Below are positions 35,714 to 43,975 of a DNA stretch of 64,000 bases, in pieces. The position numbers and the translations under genes are program-made. Below the pieces are notes generated by a model. The model saw only the letters and a list, made by a program, of their open reading frames with translations, searched no databases and was not told where the DNA came from. The stretch's first letter is position 1; every line of letters starts with the position of its first letter. Origin of the DNA: CAVVEC01 sp963747105 (GTDB lineage: Bacteria; Acidobacteriota; Terriglobia; Terriglobales; Acidobacteriaceae); NCBI GenBank assembly GCA_963747105.1, contig CAVVEC010000008.1, positions 1-64,000 on the forward strand, in the 5' to 3' direction.

Positions 35714-36439
35714 GTGAAAAAGCTGATTTTAGTAGCGGCGCTGGTTGCAGCGCTCATTCCGTTGGCGGTGGCACAGAGCATTTCCACGGCGGCAAGCTCT
35801 GCCGTTCGTGGTGGGAGCGTTTCCCAGCAGACCCACAACCTGCCGCCGAAGGCTCCCAGCTGGTGCAAGCCCTGCTTGTACTACTCGGGCGACATTGACA
35901 CCACCAACCCAAACGCTGACGGCATTTGGGATGAATACAACGCGTCATACGGCGTTGACGGCCAGATCTACGGCGCCTTCAAGAACACCACCAAGACTGT
36001 GAAGGCGACGGGCGTTGCCATCAACTCCTTTGGCGGATCGACGACCACCGACCCGACTCCTTATGCCATCAACAAGGGCATGGGCGTTGGCAAAGGCGGC
36101 AAGGCAGTTTGCTCGGGCAGCGGCACCACCAAGCTGACTGCGACGGGCCGCACCGATACGAACTGGGGCGTTCCGACCGAGTACTCGATCGTCGAGAAGA
36201 TTAAGAGCTGCTCGCTGAAAAAGGGATCCTACTGGCTCCTGGTCTATCCGCAGAGCAGCAACCTGTGGTATGAGTCGGATGAACAGAGCGATCCGAGCCC
36301 AATCAACCACGTGGGCTGGAAGAACGTCATCGACAAGTCGCTCTTCAACTCGACCTACTTCGGCTTCAACTACGCCTATGCTAACACCATTGGCGATCCG
36401 GGCGGGGATGACTTCTCGTTCGGTCTGGTCGGCAAATAA
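35714..36439 (+). CDS. Secreted hypothetical protein
   Basis: A 241-residue exported protein. GTG start at 35714 after a strong AGGAGGAA ribosome site; signal peptide MKKLILVAALVAALIPLAVA cut before QSISTA. The mature part begins with a Ser/Ala-rich stretch, then WCKPCLYYSGDIDTTNPNAD (a CxxC in a non-thioredoxin context), GIWDEYNASYGVDGQIYGAF and several aromatic beta strands. Two further cysteines (VCSGSG, KSCSLKK) may pair. I do not recognise a family. Strong ribosome site, promoter-like sequence and a clear terminator suggest an abundant, singly transcribed exoprotein. Confidence 0.75.
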   Translation: MKKLILVAALVAALIPLAVAQSISTAASSAVRGGSVSQQTHNLPPKAPSWCKPCLYYSGDIDTTNPNADGIWDEYNASYGVDGQIYGAFKNTTKTVKATGVAINSFGGSTTTDPTPYAINKGMGVGKGGKAVCSGSGTTKLTATGRTDTNWGVPTEYSIVEKIKSCSLKKGSYWLLVYPQSSNLWYESDEQSDPSPINHVGWKNVIDKSLFNSTYFGFNYAYANTIGDPGGDDFSFGLVGK

Positions 36440-36466
36440 GTAAGAGACCGGTTAGTTTGAACTTTC

Positions 36467-36511
36467 GGGAGAAGATTAGGGGCTTTGCTCTTGACCTTCT
36501 CCCGTTTTTTT
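36467..36511 (+). terminator. Rho-independent terminator
   Basis: GGGAGAAG (36467-36474) pairs with CTTCTCCC (36496-36503), followed by GTTTTTTT. Ends the transcript of the secreted protein gene. Confidence 0.8.
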
Positions 36512-36624
36512 GCCCGCAATTTGTGAACAGTGAGGGTTCTGCCTGGTTTTCCCGGCGTAAGCACGACCGACGCACACCCGTGTTACGATTTACATTAACC
36601 ATACAATCTGGAGGCTTGGTACAA

Positions 36625-37722
36625 ATGCTGCAACGTTTTTGGGCTTTCGTTGTTTGTTTCCCCATCGTGTTCGGGCTGGCTTTTGCTCAGGGGCAGAGCG
36701 CCCCGGCTCCGCAGGATAAAACCGGATCGGCCGCGGTGTCCCAACTCCCGCCCGACGCACCTGTAATCACCATTGAGGGCTTGTGCGCCCAGGACCTGGT
36801 GACGGGCGCGGGAGTGCACTTTCCCCAGGCGGCGGAGCAATCTGCCGGAGAGGCGGCTGCGGGATCCCCTGCAGCCAAGGCGCAAGAAAAAGCTTCCTGC
36901 AAGACCGTGGTCACGCGTGCCCAGATGGACAAACTGGTGTATGCCATGGATCCCAGGGGCCCTGTCACCTTCAAAATGCGGTTCCTGAAGCAGTATCCGG
37001 AGATGCTTATATTTGCCGAAACCGCGCGCGAGCACGGTGAGGAAAAGCAGCCTGATTTCCAGGAGCGGTTGCGATTCAACTACATTGAGGGGCTGGGAAA
37101 AACTCAGCTCGGCCAGCTCAGACAGGAGTCACAGAACGTTTCCGACGCGGAAGCCGAAAAGTACTACAACGAACATCCCGAGCGATATGTCGAGTTAGCT
37201 CTGTTGAAAATCTCGATACCCAAGGACAAAGTCCACGCTGCCGCTGCGGCCTCCAAGACCTCTCCCAAATCGGATCCCGAGGCGGACGAAAAGGAAATGG
37301 AGCAAGTGGCGCAGAACATCCGCAAGCAAGCGGTGGCCGGGGGAAATTTCAACCGCCTTCAAGAAAAGGCATACGGCCTCTCGGGCCGGAACAAGGAGGA
37401 TGCTCCCGACACCGATGTGGGAGATAAATGGACCATCGACATCCTGCCTAAAGAATTTGCGAAAGCCATCTTCGACCTCAAGCCGGGAGAAGTTTCTCCA
37501 GTCATAGATACGAAGTCCGTTTACTTGATCTACAAACTTGTTTCCAGACACACGATTCCGTTGAAGGAAGCCCGTCCGAAAACCATGCAATTGCTCTACA
37601 ATGACGCCTACCAGAAAATTCGCGATAGCGTCAACGTCACGGTAAATGAGGAGTACCTCGAAGCACCTGCCGGCGCGGAGCCGCCTCAGAAAGAGCCCCC
37701 TAGCGGCAACGCGGGGCCGTAG
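36625..37722 (+). CDS. Periplasmic peptidyl-prolyl isomerase, parvulin/SurA-like
   Basis: Predicted outer-membrane-protein chaperone with a PpiC (parvulin) domain. The ATG at 36625 follows CTGGAGG and gives a signal peptide (MLQRFWAFVVCFPIVFGLAF, cut after AFAQ or GQS); the upstream frame to 36457 overlaps a terminator and is rejected. Residues about 30-180 are a helical SurA-N-like part (RAQMDKLVYAMDP, EMLIFAETAREHGEE, QNVSDAEAEKYYNEHPERY); about 195-320 hold the parvulin domain (ALLKISIPKDKV, ARNIRKQ-like helix, DILPKEFAKAIFDLKPGEVS, SVYLIYKLVSR). The C terminus is Pro-rich. Length of 365 residues fits the family. Confidence 0.82.
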   Translation: MLQRFWAFVVCFPIVFGLAFAQGQSAPAPQDKTGSAAVSQLPPDAPVITIEGLCAQDLVTGAGVHFPQAAEQSAGEAAAGSPAAKAQEKASCKTVVTRAQMDKLVYAMDPRGPVTFKMRFLKQYPEMLIFAETAREHGEEKQPDFQERLRFNYIEGLGKTQLGQLRQESQNVSDAEAEKYYNEHPERYVELALLKISIPKDKVHAAAAASKTSPKSDPEADEKEMEQVAQNIRKQAVAGGNFNRLQEKAYGLSGRNKEDAPDTDVGDKWTIDILPKEFAKAIFDLKPGEVSPVIDTKSVYLIYKLVSRHTIPLKEARPKTMQLLYNDAYQKIRDSVNVTVNEEYLEAPAGAEPPQKEPPSGNAGP

Positions 37723-37860
37723 GGCTAACCAAAACGTGGGCTCGTAAGCGTGTGCAAAGTATTGCAGTTGGTGGTAATTCTTTGCCGAAAATTCCATCCG
37801 GTGGCAGGCCCGAAAAATGGTATGATTCAGCGCTCGTTCATCTTTTCGGGGGTTGCAGTT

Positions 37861-38892
37861 ATGTTGGACAATCGGCTCGGACGAATTCTCACATTCCTGG
37901 GATCGCTCATCCTGATGTTGGGAATTGCGCAGGACATTGCTTTCGCCCAATACACCGTGACCAACCTGGTCGCGAACAAGAAAGGAAAGGCGAAGTACGT
38001 GGACTCGGAGCTCGTGGATGCATGGGGTATCGCGTACGCTCCGAGGGGACCCTTTTGGATTGGGGATTCCAATAGCGGTATGTCCACATACTATACGGCT
38101 GCCGGCGTCAGAATCGGCGGCATCACCATACCGCCGGGTTACCCGGGCACCTTAGGACAGCCGACCGGCGTGCTCTACAATCCGACGGCGGACTTTCAGA
38201 TTTCGCAGAACGGCAATACCGGACCGGCAGAATTCCTGTTTGCAACCTGGGACGGAACCATCAGTGGCTGGAACGCGTCGGTGAATTACACCAGCGCCGT
38301 CATCATCGTCAATCGCTCATTTAACTATTCGTGGTTTGGCGGCCTCGCCCTCGGTAAGCTCAATGGAGCCAACTATCTTTACGCGGCCGACAACACCTAC
38401 AGCAAAGTACGCATGTACGACGGTTCGTTCAATGAACTGCAGCCCTTCGGCGATGACAAACTCACCGGTTTTGATCCGTACAACATACAGAATATTAAGG
38501 GCAAGCTGTACGTGACCTGGGTAGACAATCAGGGACACAGCGCAGTGGACGTGTTCGACACGGCCGGGAATCTGATCAAACCATTTACCAGGGATAAACA
38601 TCTTCAGTACCCTTGGGGAATGGCCCTGGCTCCGAAGAATTTCGGTCCGGCCAGTAAGACGCTGCTGATCGCAGATTTCGGCACGGGTTACATCAATGAG
38701 TTCGATTTTAAGACCGGAAAGCTCTTGGGACAGCTGAAGGATAAGAACGGCAAGGTGATCAAGATCGGCGGGCTCTGGGGGATCACGTTCGGCGATGGAG
38801 GCGGCCAGAATGGCTTCTCCAACCAGCTCTTTTTTGCTGCCGGCCCGAACGATGAGGAGGACGGCCTGTTCGGAGTGATCGAGTTCAAGTAA
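37861..38892 (+). CDS. TIGR03118 family secreted beta-propeller protein
   Basis: A 343-residue exported protein of the TIGR03118 family, of unknown function. Signal peptide at the N terminus (MLDNRLGRILTFLGSLILML, ending near DIAFAQ). Family blocks: VTNLVANKKGKAKYVDSELV, DAWGIAYAPRGPFWIGDSNS, GMSTYYTAAGV, FATWDGTISGWNASVN, GLALGKLNGANYLYAADNTY, LYVTWVDNQGHSAVDVFD, YPWGMALAPKNFG, WGITFGDGG. The sequence has an NHL- or propeller-like repeat pattern. ATG at 37861 chosen over upstream starts because it places the signal peptide correctly. It precedes the multicopper oxidase gene by 52 bases on the same strand. Confidence 0.85.
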   Translation: MLDNRLGRILTFLGSLILMLGIAQDIAFAQYTVTNLVANKKGKAKYVDSELVDAWGIAYAPRGPFWIGDSNSGMSTYYTAAGVRIGGITIPPGYPGTLGQPTGVLYNPTADFQISQNGNTGPAEFLFATWDGTISGWNASVNYTSAVIIVNRSFNYSWFGGLALGKLNGANYLYAADNTYSKVRMYDGSFNELQPFGDDKLTGFDPYNIQNIKGKLYVTWVDNQGHSAVDVFDTAGNLIKPFTRDKHLQYPWGMALAPKNFGPASKTLLIADFGTGYINEFDFKTGKLLGQLKDKNGKVIKIGGLWGITFGDGGGQNGFSNQLFFAAGPNDEEDGLFGVIEFK

Positions 38893-38944
38893 GCCTGCCC
38901 ATCAGGCGTTTTTTCAGTTGTGGTGGCCGCAAGGGAAAATCACG

Positions 38945-40612
38945 ATGAAGAGACCGGGAGTCACGCCTTGGCTGGCCTGCTCGCAACGATCAAGCCGGAC
39001 GCTGGCCCGCCAAATAATGTGGGTAGTTTTAGCCTTGGCGTTCGGAAACTACGCCGCGGCTCAGTCTAAGTGTCCACGGTTCCCGGTGGGGAGCGTTGTC
39101 CAAGACCCGGAGAATCTATTCAGCGCCAACGGCCTCCTGCAGGTCAGCTTCAGCTACCAGAGTGAGGTGGATGGAAGCGGAAATACCCGTTTTTGTTTCA
39201 TCAATTCAGACGGCGCCGAATCGCCTACGCTTCATGTCCGCCCGGGCGACACCCTGATCCTCAAGCTTACCAACCAATTGTCCGCCCCCTCCAGCGCCTC
39301 GATGTTGATGGCGATGCCTCCGGGAGCGGAGGTGTGCGGGGCAGCGGAGATGGACCCTTCTTCTGTTAACCTGCACTACCACGGTGCGAATATCTCGCCC
39401 ACATGTGGTTCCGACGAGGTGATCCACACATTGATCAATTCCGGCCAGAGTTTTACCTACACGGTGAAATTCCCCGCAAATGAGCCCCCTGGCTTGTATT
39501 GGTACCACCCGCACGTGCACGGCATAGCAGAGGCGGCCCTGCAAGGTGGAGCTTCAGGAGCTATTGTGGTAGGGGGCATCGCTAAGCTTCAGCCCAAAGT
39601 CGCTGGGCTGCGCCAGCGGATTCTGATTGTTCGGGACTATCCACTTCCGGCGGATATAGTGCTTCCGAAATACAACGCTCCCGCATGGGATCTGTCACTG
39701 AACTACATCCCGGTTCCTTATCCAAAATACACGCCGGCGATACTGAAGTGTAAGCCACGGGAAAAACAATTCTGGCGAGTTGCGAATGCCTCCTCCGACA
39801 CGATTCTCGATATTCAGCTTCAGTACGACGGCAAACCGCAGGTTTTGCAGGTGGTTGGCTTCGATGGCGTGCCCACGGGATCGCAGGATGGCAGCCGGAA
39901 GGGAAAAATAGTTCGGCTCAGCAATATTTTGCTGCCGCCCGCGGCGCGAGCCGAATTCATCATCACCGGTCCGGGGAAGGGAGTGAAAAAAGCCATATTG
40001 CTGACCCGGCGGATTGACACCGGCTCGCAAGGCGAAACAGACCCGACTCGGCCCTTGGCGAAACTGGAGTTCGGTGCGAATGAACCGGGGGCAGCGTGGG
40101 CAAAGCGTTCAGATGACGGGCCCGCCACCGCTCAGCGTTTCGAAGGTCTGGCGCAGGCCAAGACGAATGCGAAACGGGAGCTCTACTTCATAGAAAATAC
40201 CCGCTTGTCGCAGTTCTACATTGTTGTCAAAGGGCAAGCAGCCAAACTCTTCAACCCCGACAATCCCCCCTCGATCGTTACCAAGCAGGGCTCAGTAGAA
40301 GAATGGACCATTCAGAACCGTACTTCGGAACCCCACGAATTCCATATCCACCAGATTCATTTCCTGGTCGTCTCTCAGAACCATTTCCAGATCAACGGCA
40401 GTGAACCTGTCCCCGGCATTGACGGACAGTTTCTTGATACGATCCAAGTCCCCTACTGGGATGGCAACCCTGGTCACCCGTTTCCCAGTGTTACGCTGCG
40501 CATGGACTTCCGTGGGCCGGATATCGGCGATTTTGTCTATCACTGCCACATTCTCAAACATGAGGACAAGGGCATGATGGCCATCATTCGCGTAAAGCCC
40601 GCAGGAGAGTAA
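38945..40612 (+). CDS. Multicopper oxidase
   Basis: Exported three-domain cupredoxin oxidase that couples one-electron oxidation of a substrate to reduction of O2 to water. The 555 residues (ATG at 38945; signal peptide ending near NYAAAQS) contain all four copper motifs: NLHYHGANI, YWYHPHVHGIAE, PHEFHIHQIHF, and YHCHILKHEDKGMM, the last giving the type 1 Cys and axial Met. No Met-rich insert typical of CueO is seen, so a copper-efflux role is not indicated. Substrate could be phenolic or metal. It is 15 bases upstream of the TMTC-like gene, which may be co-transcribed. Confidence 0.88.
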   Translation: MKRPGVTPWLACSQRSSRTLARQIMWVVLALAFGNYAAAQSKCPRFPVGSVVQDPENLFSANGLLQVSFSYQSEVDGSGNTRFCFINSDGAESPTLHVRPGDTLILKLTNQLSAPSSASMLMAMPPGAEVCGAAEMDPSSVNLHYHGANISPTCGSDEVIHTLINSGQSFTYTVKFPANEPPGLYWYHPHVHGIAEAALQGGASGAIVVGGIAKLQPKVAGLRQRILIVRDYPLPADIVLPKYNAPAWDLSLNYIPVPYPKYTPAILKCKPREKQFWRVANASSDTILDIQLQYDGKPQVLQVVGFDGVPTGSQDGSRKGKIVRLSNILLPPAARAEFIITGPGKGVKKAILLTRRIDTGSQGETDPTRPLAKLEFGANEPGAAWAKRSDDGPATAQRFEGLAQAKTNAKRELYFIENTRLSQFYIVVKGQAAKLFNPDNPPSIVTKQGSVEEWTIQNRTSEPHEFHIHQIHFLVVSQNHFQINGSEPVPGIDGQFLDTIQVPYWDGNPGHPFPSVTLRMDFRGPDIGDFVYHCHILKHEDKGMMAIIRVKPAGE

Positions 40613-40627
40613 CCATCGGACCCTTAG

Positions 40628-42469
40628 ATGAAGGGTAACCGCGCAAAATTCACCATCTTTTCTTCCCTCTTGCTTGTGGTCGCGACCGCAGCCTTGTACT
40701 TTCCAGTCGAAAATCATCCCTTCGTCAATTACGACGACGACCGCTACGTAACCGACAATATTCACGTACGAGCAGGACTGACTTGGAGCACATTCACATG
40801 GGCCTGGACAGCGACTGAGGCCTCGAATTGGCATCCCCTCACCTGGCTCTCGCATGCCGCGGATTGCCAGCTATATGGACTGAATCCGGCGGGTCATCAT
40901 CTGACCAGCGTAGCGCTCCATTGCCTGAACGTAGTGCTGCTTTTTCTGTTGCTGGTATGGGTCACGGGCAAGGCGGGACGGAGTGTAATGGTCGCTGCCC
41001 TGTTTGCCATCCATCCCTTGAACGTGGAATCGGTGGCGTGGGTTGCGGAGCGCAAGAACGTTCTTAGCACACTATTTTTCCTGCTGGCGCTCAGCGCCTA
41101 TAGCTGGTATGCAAGAAGACCCAGCGTTCAGCGATACCTGCTGGTTTCGACGATGTTCGCTCTGGGGCTCGCCTCCAAGCCCATGGTAATTACCCTTCCC
41201 TTCGTGCTCCTGCTGCTCGATTGCTGGCCTCTGAAAAGAATTGAAGAGTGGAGTCCACGGCCTTCGATGCCTGAATTCAAAGGTCGCAAGAATCGCAAAA
41301 TACCTGGGAACCCGCTTGCCAACGAGCCTTGCTTCGTTACGTCTCAGTTGCCCTTCACAAAGCTCATCGTGGAGAAGTTACCGCTTTTGGCGTTCTCGGC
41401 GGGGAGCGCGGTCATCACGTTGATCGCACAGCGCGGAGCGGTCCGTTCTCTGATGAGAATACCGTTGTGGGTGCGAGTGGCGAACGCCATCTATTCTTAC
41501 GCGATGTACCTCTGGAAGGCGTTCTGGCCGGTTCACTTGGCGGTGTTCTATCCTCATCCTTCGCATCGGCTCACCGGAGGGCAACTCGGGCTGGCGCTAG
41601 TATTCCTCGCGGGCCTGAGCGCGCTGGTGTGGAAAATGGGAAGGGGCCGGCCATATTTGGTCACCGGATGGCTTTGGTACCTGGGAACCCTGGTTCCGGT
41701 GATTGGTATTGTTCAGGTAGGCGATCAAGCTATGGCGGACCGCTATACCTACCTGCCCCTGATCGGCATATTTGTCATGGTGATCTGGAGCGCTGCGGAG
41801 TGCTCTGATGCCAGCGCGTTCAGTTTTCCGATTTTTGCCGCGATAGCTGCCACAATTCTTGCCCTGCTCGCATTCCTGACATGGCGGCAGATTGGCTACT
41901 GGCGCACCAACGAGGAGTTATGGACACACACGCTGCAAGTGACCGACCACAACATTGTGGCCGAAAACAACTTGGCGGACACCCTGCGCGCCGACGGACG
42001 TCTGGACGAGGCTTTGCCCCACTTTCAGAACGCCGCATGGCTCCAACCGAATAACCCGACTGCCCACGTCAACCTGGGCGCTGCTCTGGCCGAGAGCGGG
42101 CGCCTGCAGGATGCGATTGGGGAATATGCAATCGCCATTGAGCGAACCTCTGATCCCAAAGTGCAGGCCCGCACTTATGAAAGTATCGCGGCGTTATCCG
42201 CCGGACTCGGAGATTACGCAAGAGTCCGGGAAAGTTATAAGCGGGCGTTTCAGCTCGATCCGGAACAGGCGGCCGCGATGGCCGCCCACCTTTCCCAGAG
42301 TATTGCCGCTCAACCCACTGGCGAAGGCTATTTGCAGCTTGGGTTGTTGCAGGAGCAGGCTGGTAATTCCTCCGAGGCTCGGGCTGCTTACGAGCAAGCG
42401 CTAAGACTCGATCCCAACCTTGGCGAGGCAAGAGACTCTTTGGATGGATTGGGACGAGATCGAAAGTGA
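40628..42469 (+). CDS. TMTC-like polytopic membrane protein with C-terminal TPRs
   Basis: A 613-residue protein with about ten membrane helices followed by tetratricopeptide repeats. The N-terminal loop NHPFVNYDDDRYVTDN carries the acidic pair typical of GT-C glycosyltransferases of the TMTC/PMT type, with HPLTWLSHAADCQLYGLNPA and ALFAIHPLNVESVAWVAERK, both conserved in that family. TPR units from about residue 430 on: NLADTLRADGRLDEALPHFQ, VNLGAALAESGRLQDAIGEY, QLGLLQEQAGNSSEARAAYE. A role in O-mannosylation of exported proteins is known for eukaryotic TMTCs; in bacteria it is inferred. ATG at 40628. Confidence 0.8.
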   Translation: MKGNRAKFTIFSSLLLVVATAALYFPVENHPFVNYDDDRYVTDNIHVRAGLTWSTFTWAWTATEASNWHPLTWLSHAADCQLYGLNPAGHHLTSVALHCLNVVLLFLLLVWVTGKAGRSVMVAALFAIHPLNVESVAWVAERKNVLSTLFFLLALSAYSWYARRPSVQRYLLVSTMFALGLASKPMVITLPFVLLLLDCWPLKRIEEWSPRPSMPEFKGRKNRKIPGNPLANEPCFVTSQLPFTKLIVEKLPLLAFSAGSAVITLIAQRGAVRSLMRIPLWVRVANAIYSYAMYLWKAFWPVHLAVFYPHPSHRLTGGQLGLALVFLAGLSALVWKMGRGRPYLVTGWLWYLGTLVPVIGIVQVGDQAMADRYTYLPLIGIFVMVIWSAAECSDASAFSFPIFAAIAATILALLAFLTWRQIGYWRTNEELWTHTLQVTDHNIVAENNLADTLRADGRLDEALPHFQNAAWLQPNNPTAHVNLGAALAESGRLQDAIGEYAIAIERTSDPKVQARTYESIAALSAGLGDYARVRESYKRAFQLDPEQAAAMAAHLSQSIAAQPTGEGYLQLGLLQEQAGNSSEARAAYEQALRLDPNLGEARDSLDGLGRDRK

Positions 42470-42567
42470 TGTCGCGTCGTGCCCTTGTTGAGACATTTTC
42501 AGGGACTTTCTACTCCTTGCGATTTGTCGCGGAGTGGGGTAGTGTGGAGAGCTGTTTCGGGCAACCA

Positions 42568-42996
42568 ATGAACAGGATTTTCGACTTGCTTCGGCCGTCT
42601 CGCAGAATCCAGCTAGGGCCGCTGGAGCAGCAACTGCTTAACGCGTTGTGGCTGCGTGGAAGCGCGACGGTTCGCGAGTTACTCGACGATGGTAGCGCGA
42701 AACTCGCTTACACGACCGTGATGACGACGTTGGACCGGCTTTACAAGAAGCAAGTGCTGAACCGGGTGGCCGAGGGACGGGCGTTTCGCTACTCCCCGAG
42801 GCATACGCAGGCGGAGTTGGAAAGGGCTGCAGCCGGCGAAGCGATCCGGCAACTGCTCGGCTCGGATCGCGAAACATCCCTGCCGCTTTCCTATTTGGTG
42901 GAAGCCGTAAGCAAGCATGATGTCGGCTTGCTCGACGAGCTGCAACAACTGCTGGAGCAAAAGCGTCGGGAACTGCGCGGCAAGGAGAAGCGCTGA
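42568..42996 (+). CDS. BlaI/MecI/CopY-family transcriptional repressor
   Basis: Winged-helix repressor of 142 residues. ATG at 42568 (MNRIFDLLRPSRR). The DNA-binding domain reads LGPLEQQLLNALWLRGSATV, RELLDDGSAKLAYTTVMTTLD and RLYKKQVLNRVAEGRAFRYS; the C-terminal helix (SYLVEAVSKHDVGLLDELQQ) is for dimerisation and is where BlaR-type proteases cut. Overlaps the M56 peptidase gene by one base (TGATG), so the two are translationally coupled. Normal role: represses its own operon and a cell-wall or copper-stress target until cleaved. Confidence 0.9.
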   Translation: MNRIFDLLRPSRRIQLGPLEQQLLNALWLRGSATVRELLDDGSAKLAYTTVMTTLDRLYKKQVLNRVAEGRAFRYSPRHTQAELERAAAGEAIRQLLGSDRETSLPLSYLVEAVSKHDVGLLDELQQLLEQKRRELRGKEKR

Positions 42997-43943
42997 TGTT
43001 TGCCGCGCGCTGTCTCGGAGTCTCGCTGGCGGTGTTCGTCCTGCTCTACGTCTCGCTGTCTCTCGCGGTTGGCCGTGGGTGGAAGCTGGCGTTGCGCATC
43101 TTCAAGCCGCGATCGGCGCACGGTTCGGCGGATTTATTGTTCGCTTTGAGGATCCTCCCGTTCGCGTTGTCTTGCGCTTTCACTCTGGCCTTCACCCTGC
43201 CCTCTTTCTTGCTGCTGGAGCCGCGCGGAACCGACGAGGCTATCGGCACCGCCCCGATTGCGCTGGGGCTTTGCTGCCTGGCGTTATTTACGATGGGTAT
43301 TCTGCGGGCCTACCGGGCCCAGTTGAAAACTTCGCGGGCTATGGCGGAATGGCTCAGTGGCGCCAGTGTCATGGAGTCCAGCCCGGAGGCAACGGTCTTA
43401 CAGACCGGCAAACATGCTCCGAGTCTCACGGTCGCGGGCGTCTGTGCACCCAAGGTATTAGTTTCTGAGGAAGCTGTCGCCACTCTTACCGCGGCTGAAC
43501 TGCGGACGGCGCTGCGGCATGAAATGGCTCATGTTCGTCGCTACGACAACCTGAAAAAGCTGCTTTTCCGTTTCTCGGTTTTTCCAGGAATGCGGAATTT
43601 GGAGCGCGCCTGGTCGGAAGAAGCCGAGATGGCCTCCGATGATGCTGCCGTGTCCAGCTTCCGAGACGCGCTTGACTTGGCGGCTGCTTTGATTAAGGTC
43701 TCGAGACTGGGTCCAATCCAAGCCTCGGCGGAGCTGACTACGGGCCTGCTCCACAGTTCGACCGCGCTGAGTGCGCGTATCCAGCGGCTGTTTGCGTGGG
43801 ACAAGACGCAAGTGCGGCAGCCAGACGGCCCGCGCTGGAAATATGCGCTGGCTCCTGCGGTGGTGACGGTGATCTGTGTGGTCACCAGCTACGGTTCCGT
43901 GCTCACCCAGATGCACGCCGTAACCGAGTGGCTGGTGCGGTGA
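42996..43943 (+). CDS. BlaR1-like M56 family membrane peptidase
   Basis: Integral-membrane zinc peptidase of 315 residues. Membrane helices lie at the N terminus (about 5-25, 45-70, 80-105) and at the C-terminal end (YALAPAVVTVICVVTSYGSV). The zinc motif HEMAH sits in LRTALRHEMAHVRRYDNLKK, and the distal ligand region is EEAEMASDDAAVSSF. It lacks the extracellular penicillin-binding sensor domain of BlaR1, so the input signal is unknown. The upstream overlapping BlaI-like repressor is its expected substrate. It ends in a convergent arrangement with the beta-propeller gene. Confidence 0.85.
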   Translation: MFAARCLGVSLAVFVLLYVSLSLAVGRGWKLALRIFKPRSAHGSADLLFALRILPFALSCAFTLAFTLPSFLLLEPRGTDEAIGTAPIALGLCCLALFTMGILRAYRAQLKTSRAMAEWLSGASVMESSPEATVLQTGKHAPSLTVAGVCAPKVLVSEEAVATLTAAELRTALRHEMAHVRRYDNLKKLLFRFSVFPGMRNLERAWSEEAEMASDDAAVSSFRDALDLAAALIKVSRLGPIQASAELTTGLLHSSTALSARIQRLFAWDKTQVRQPDGPRWKYALAPAVVTVICVVTSYGSVLTQMHAVTEWLVR

Positions 43944-43975
43944 AAGCACCGGGACGCTAGCACGAACTGCGCTAT

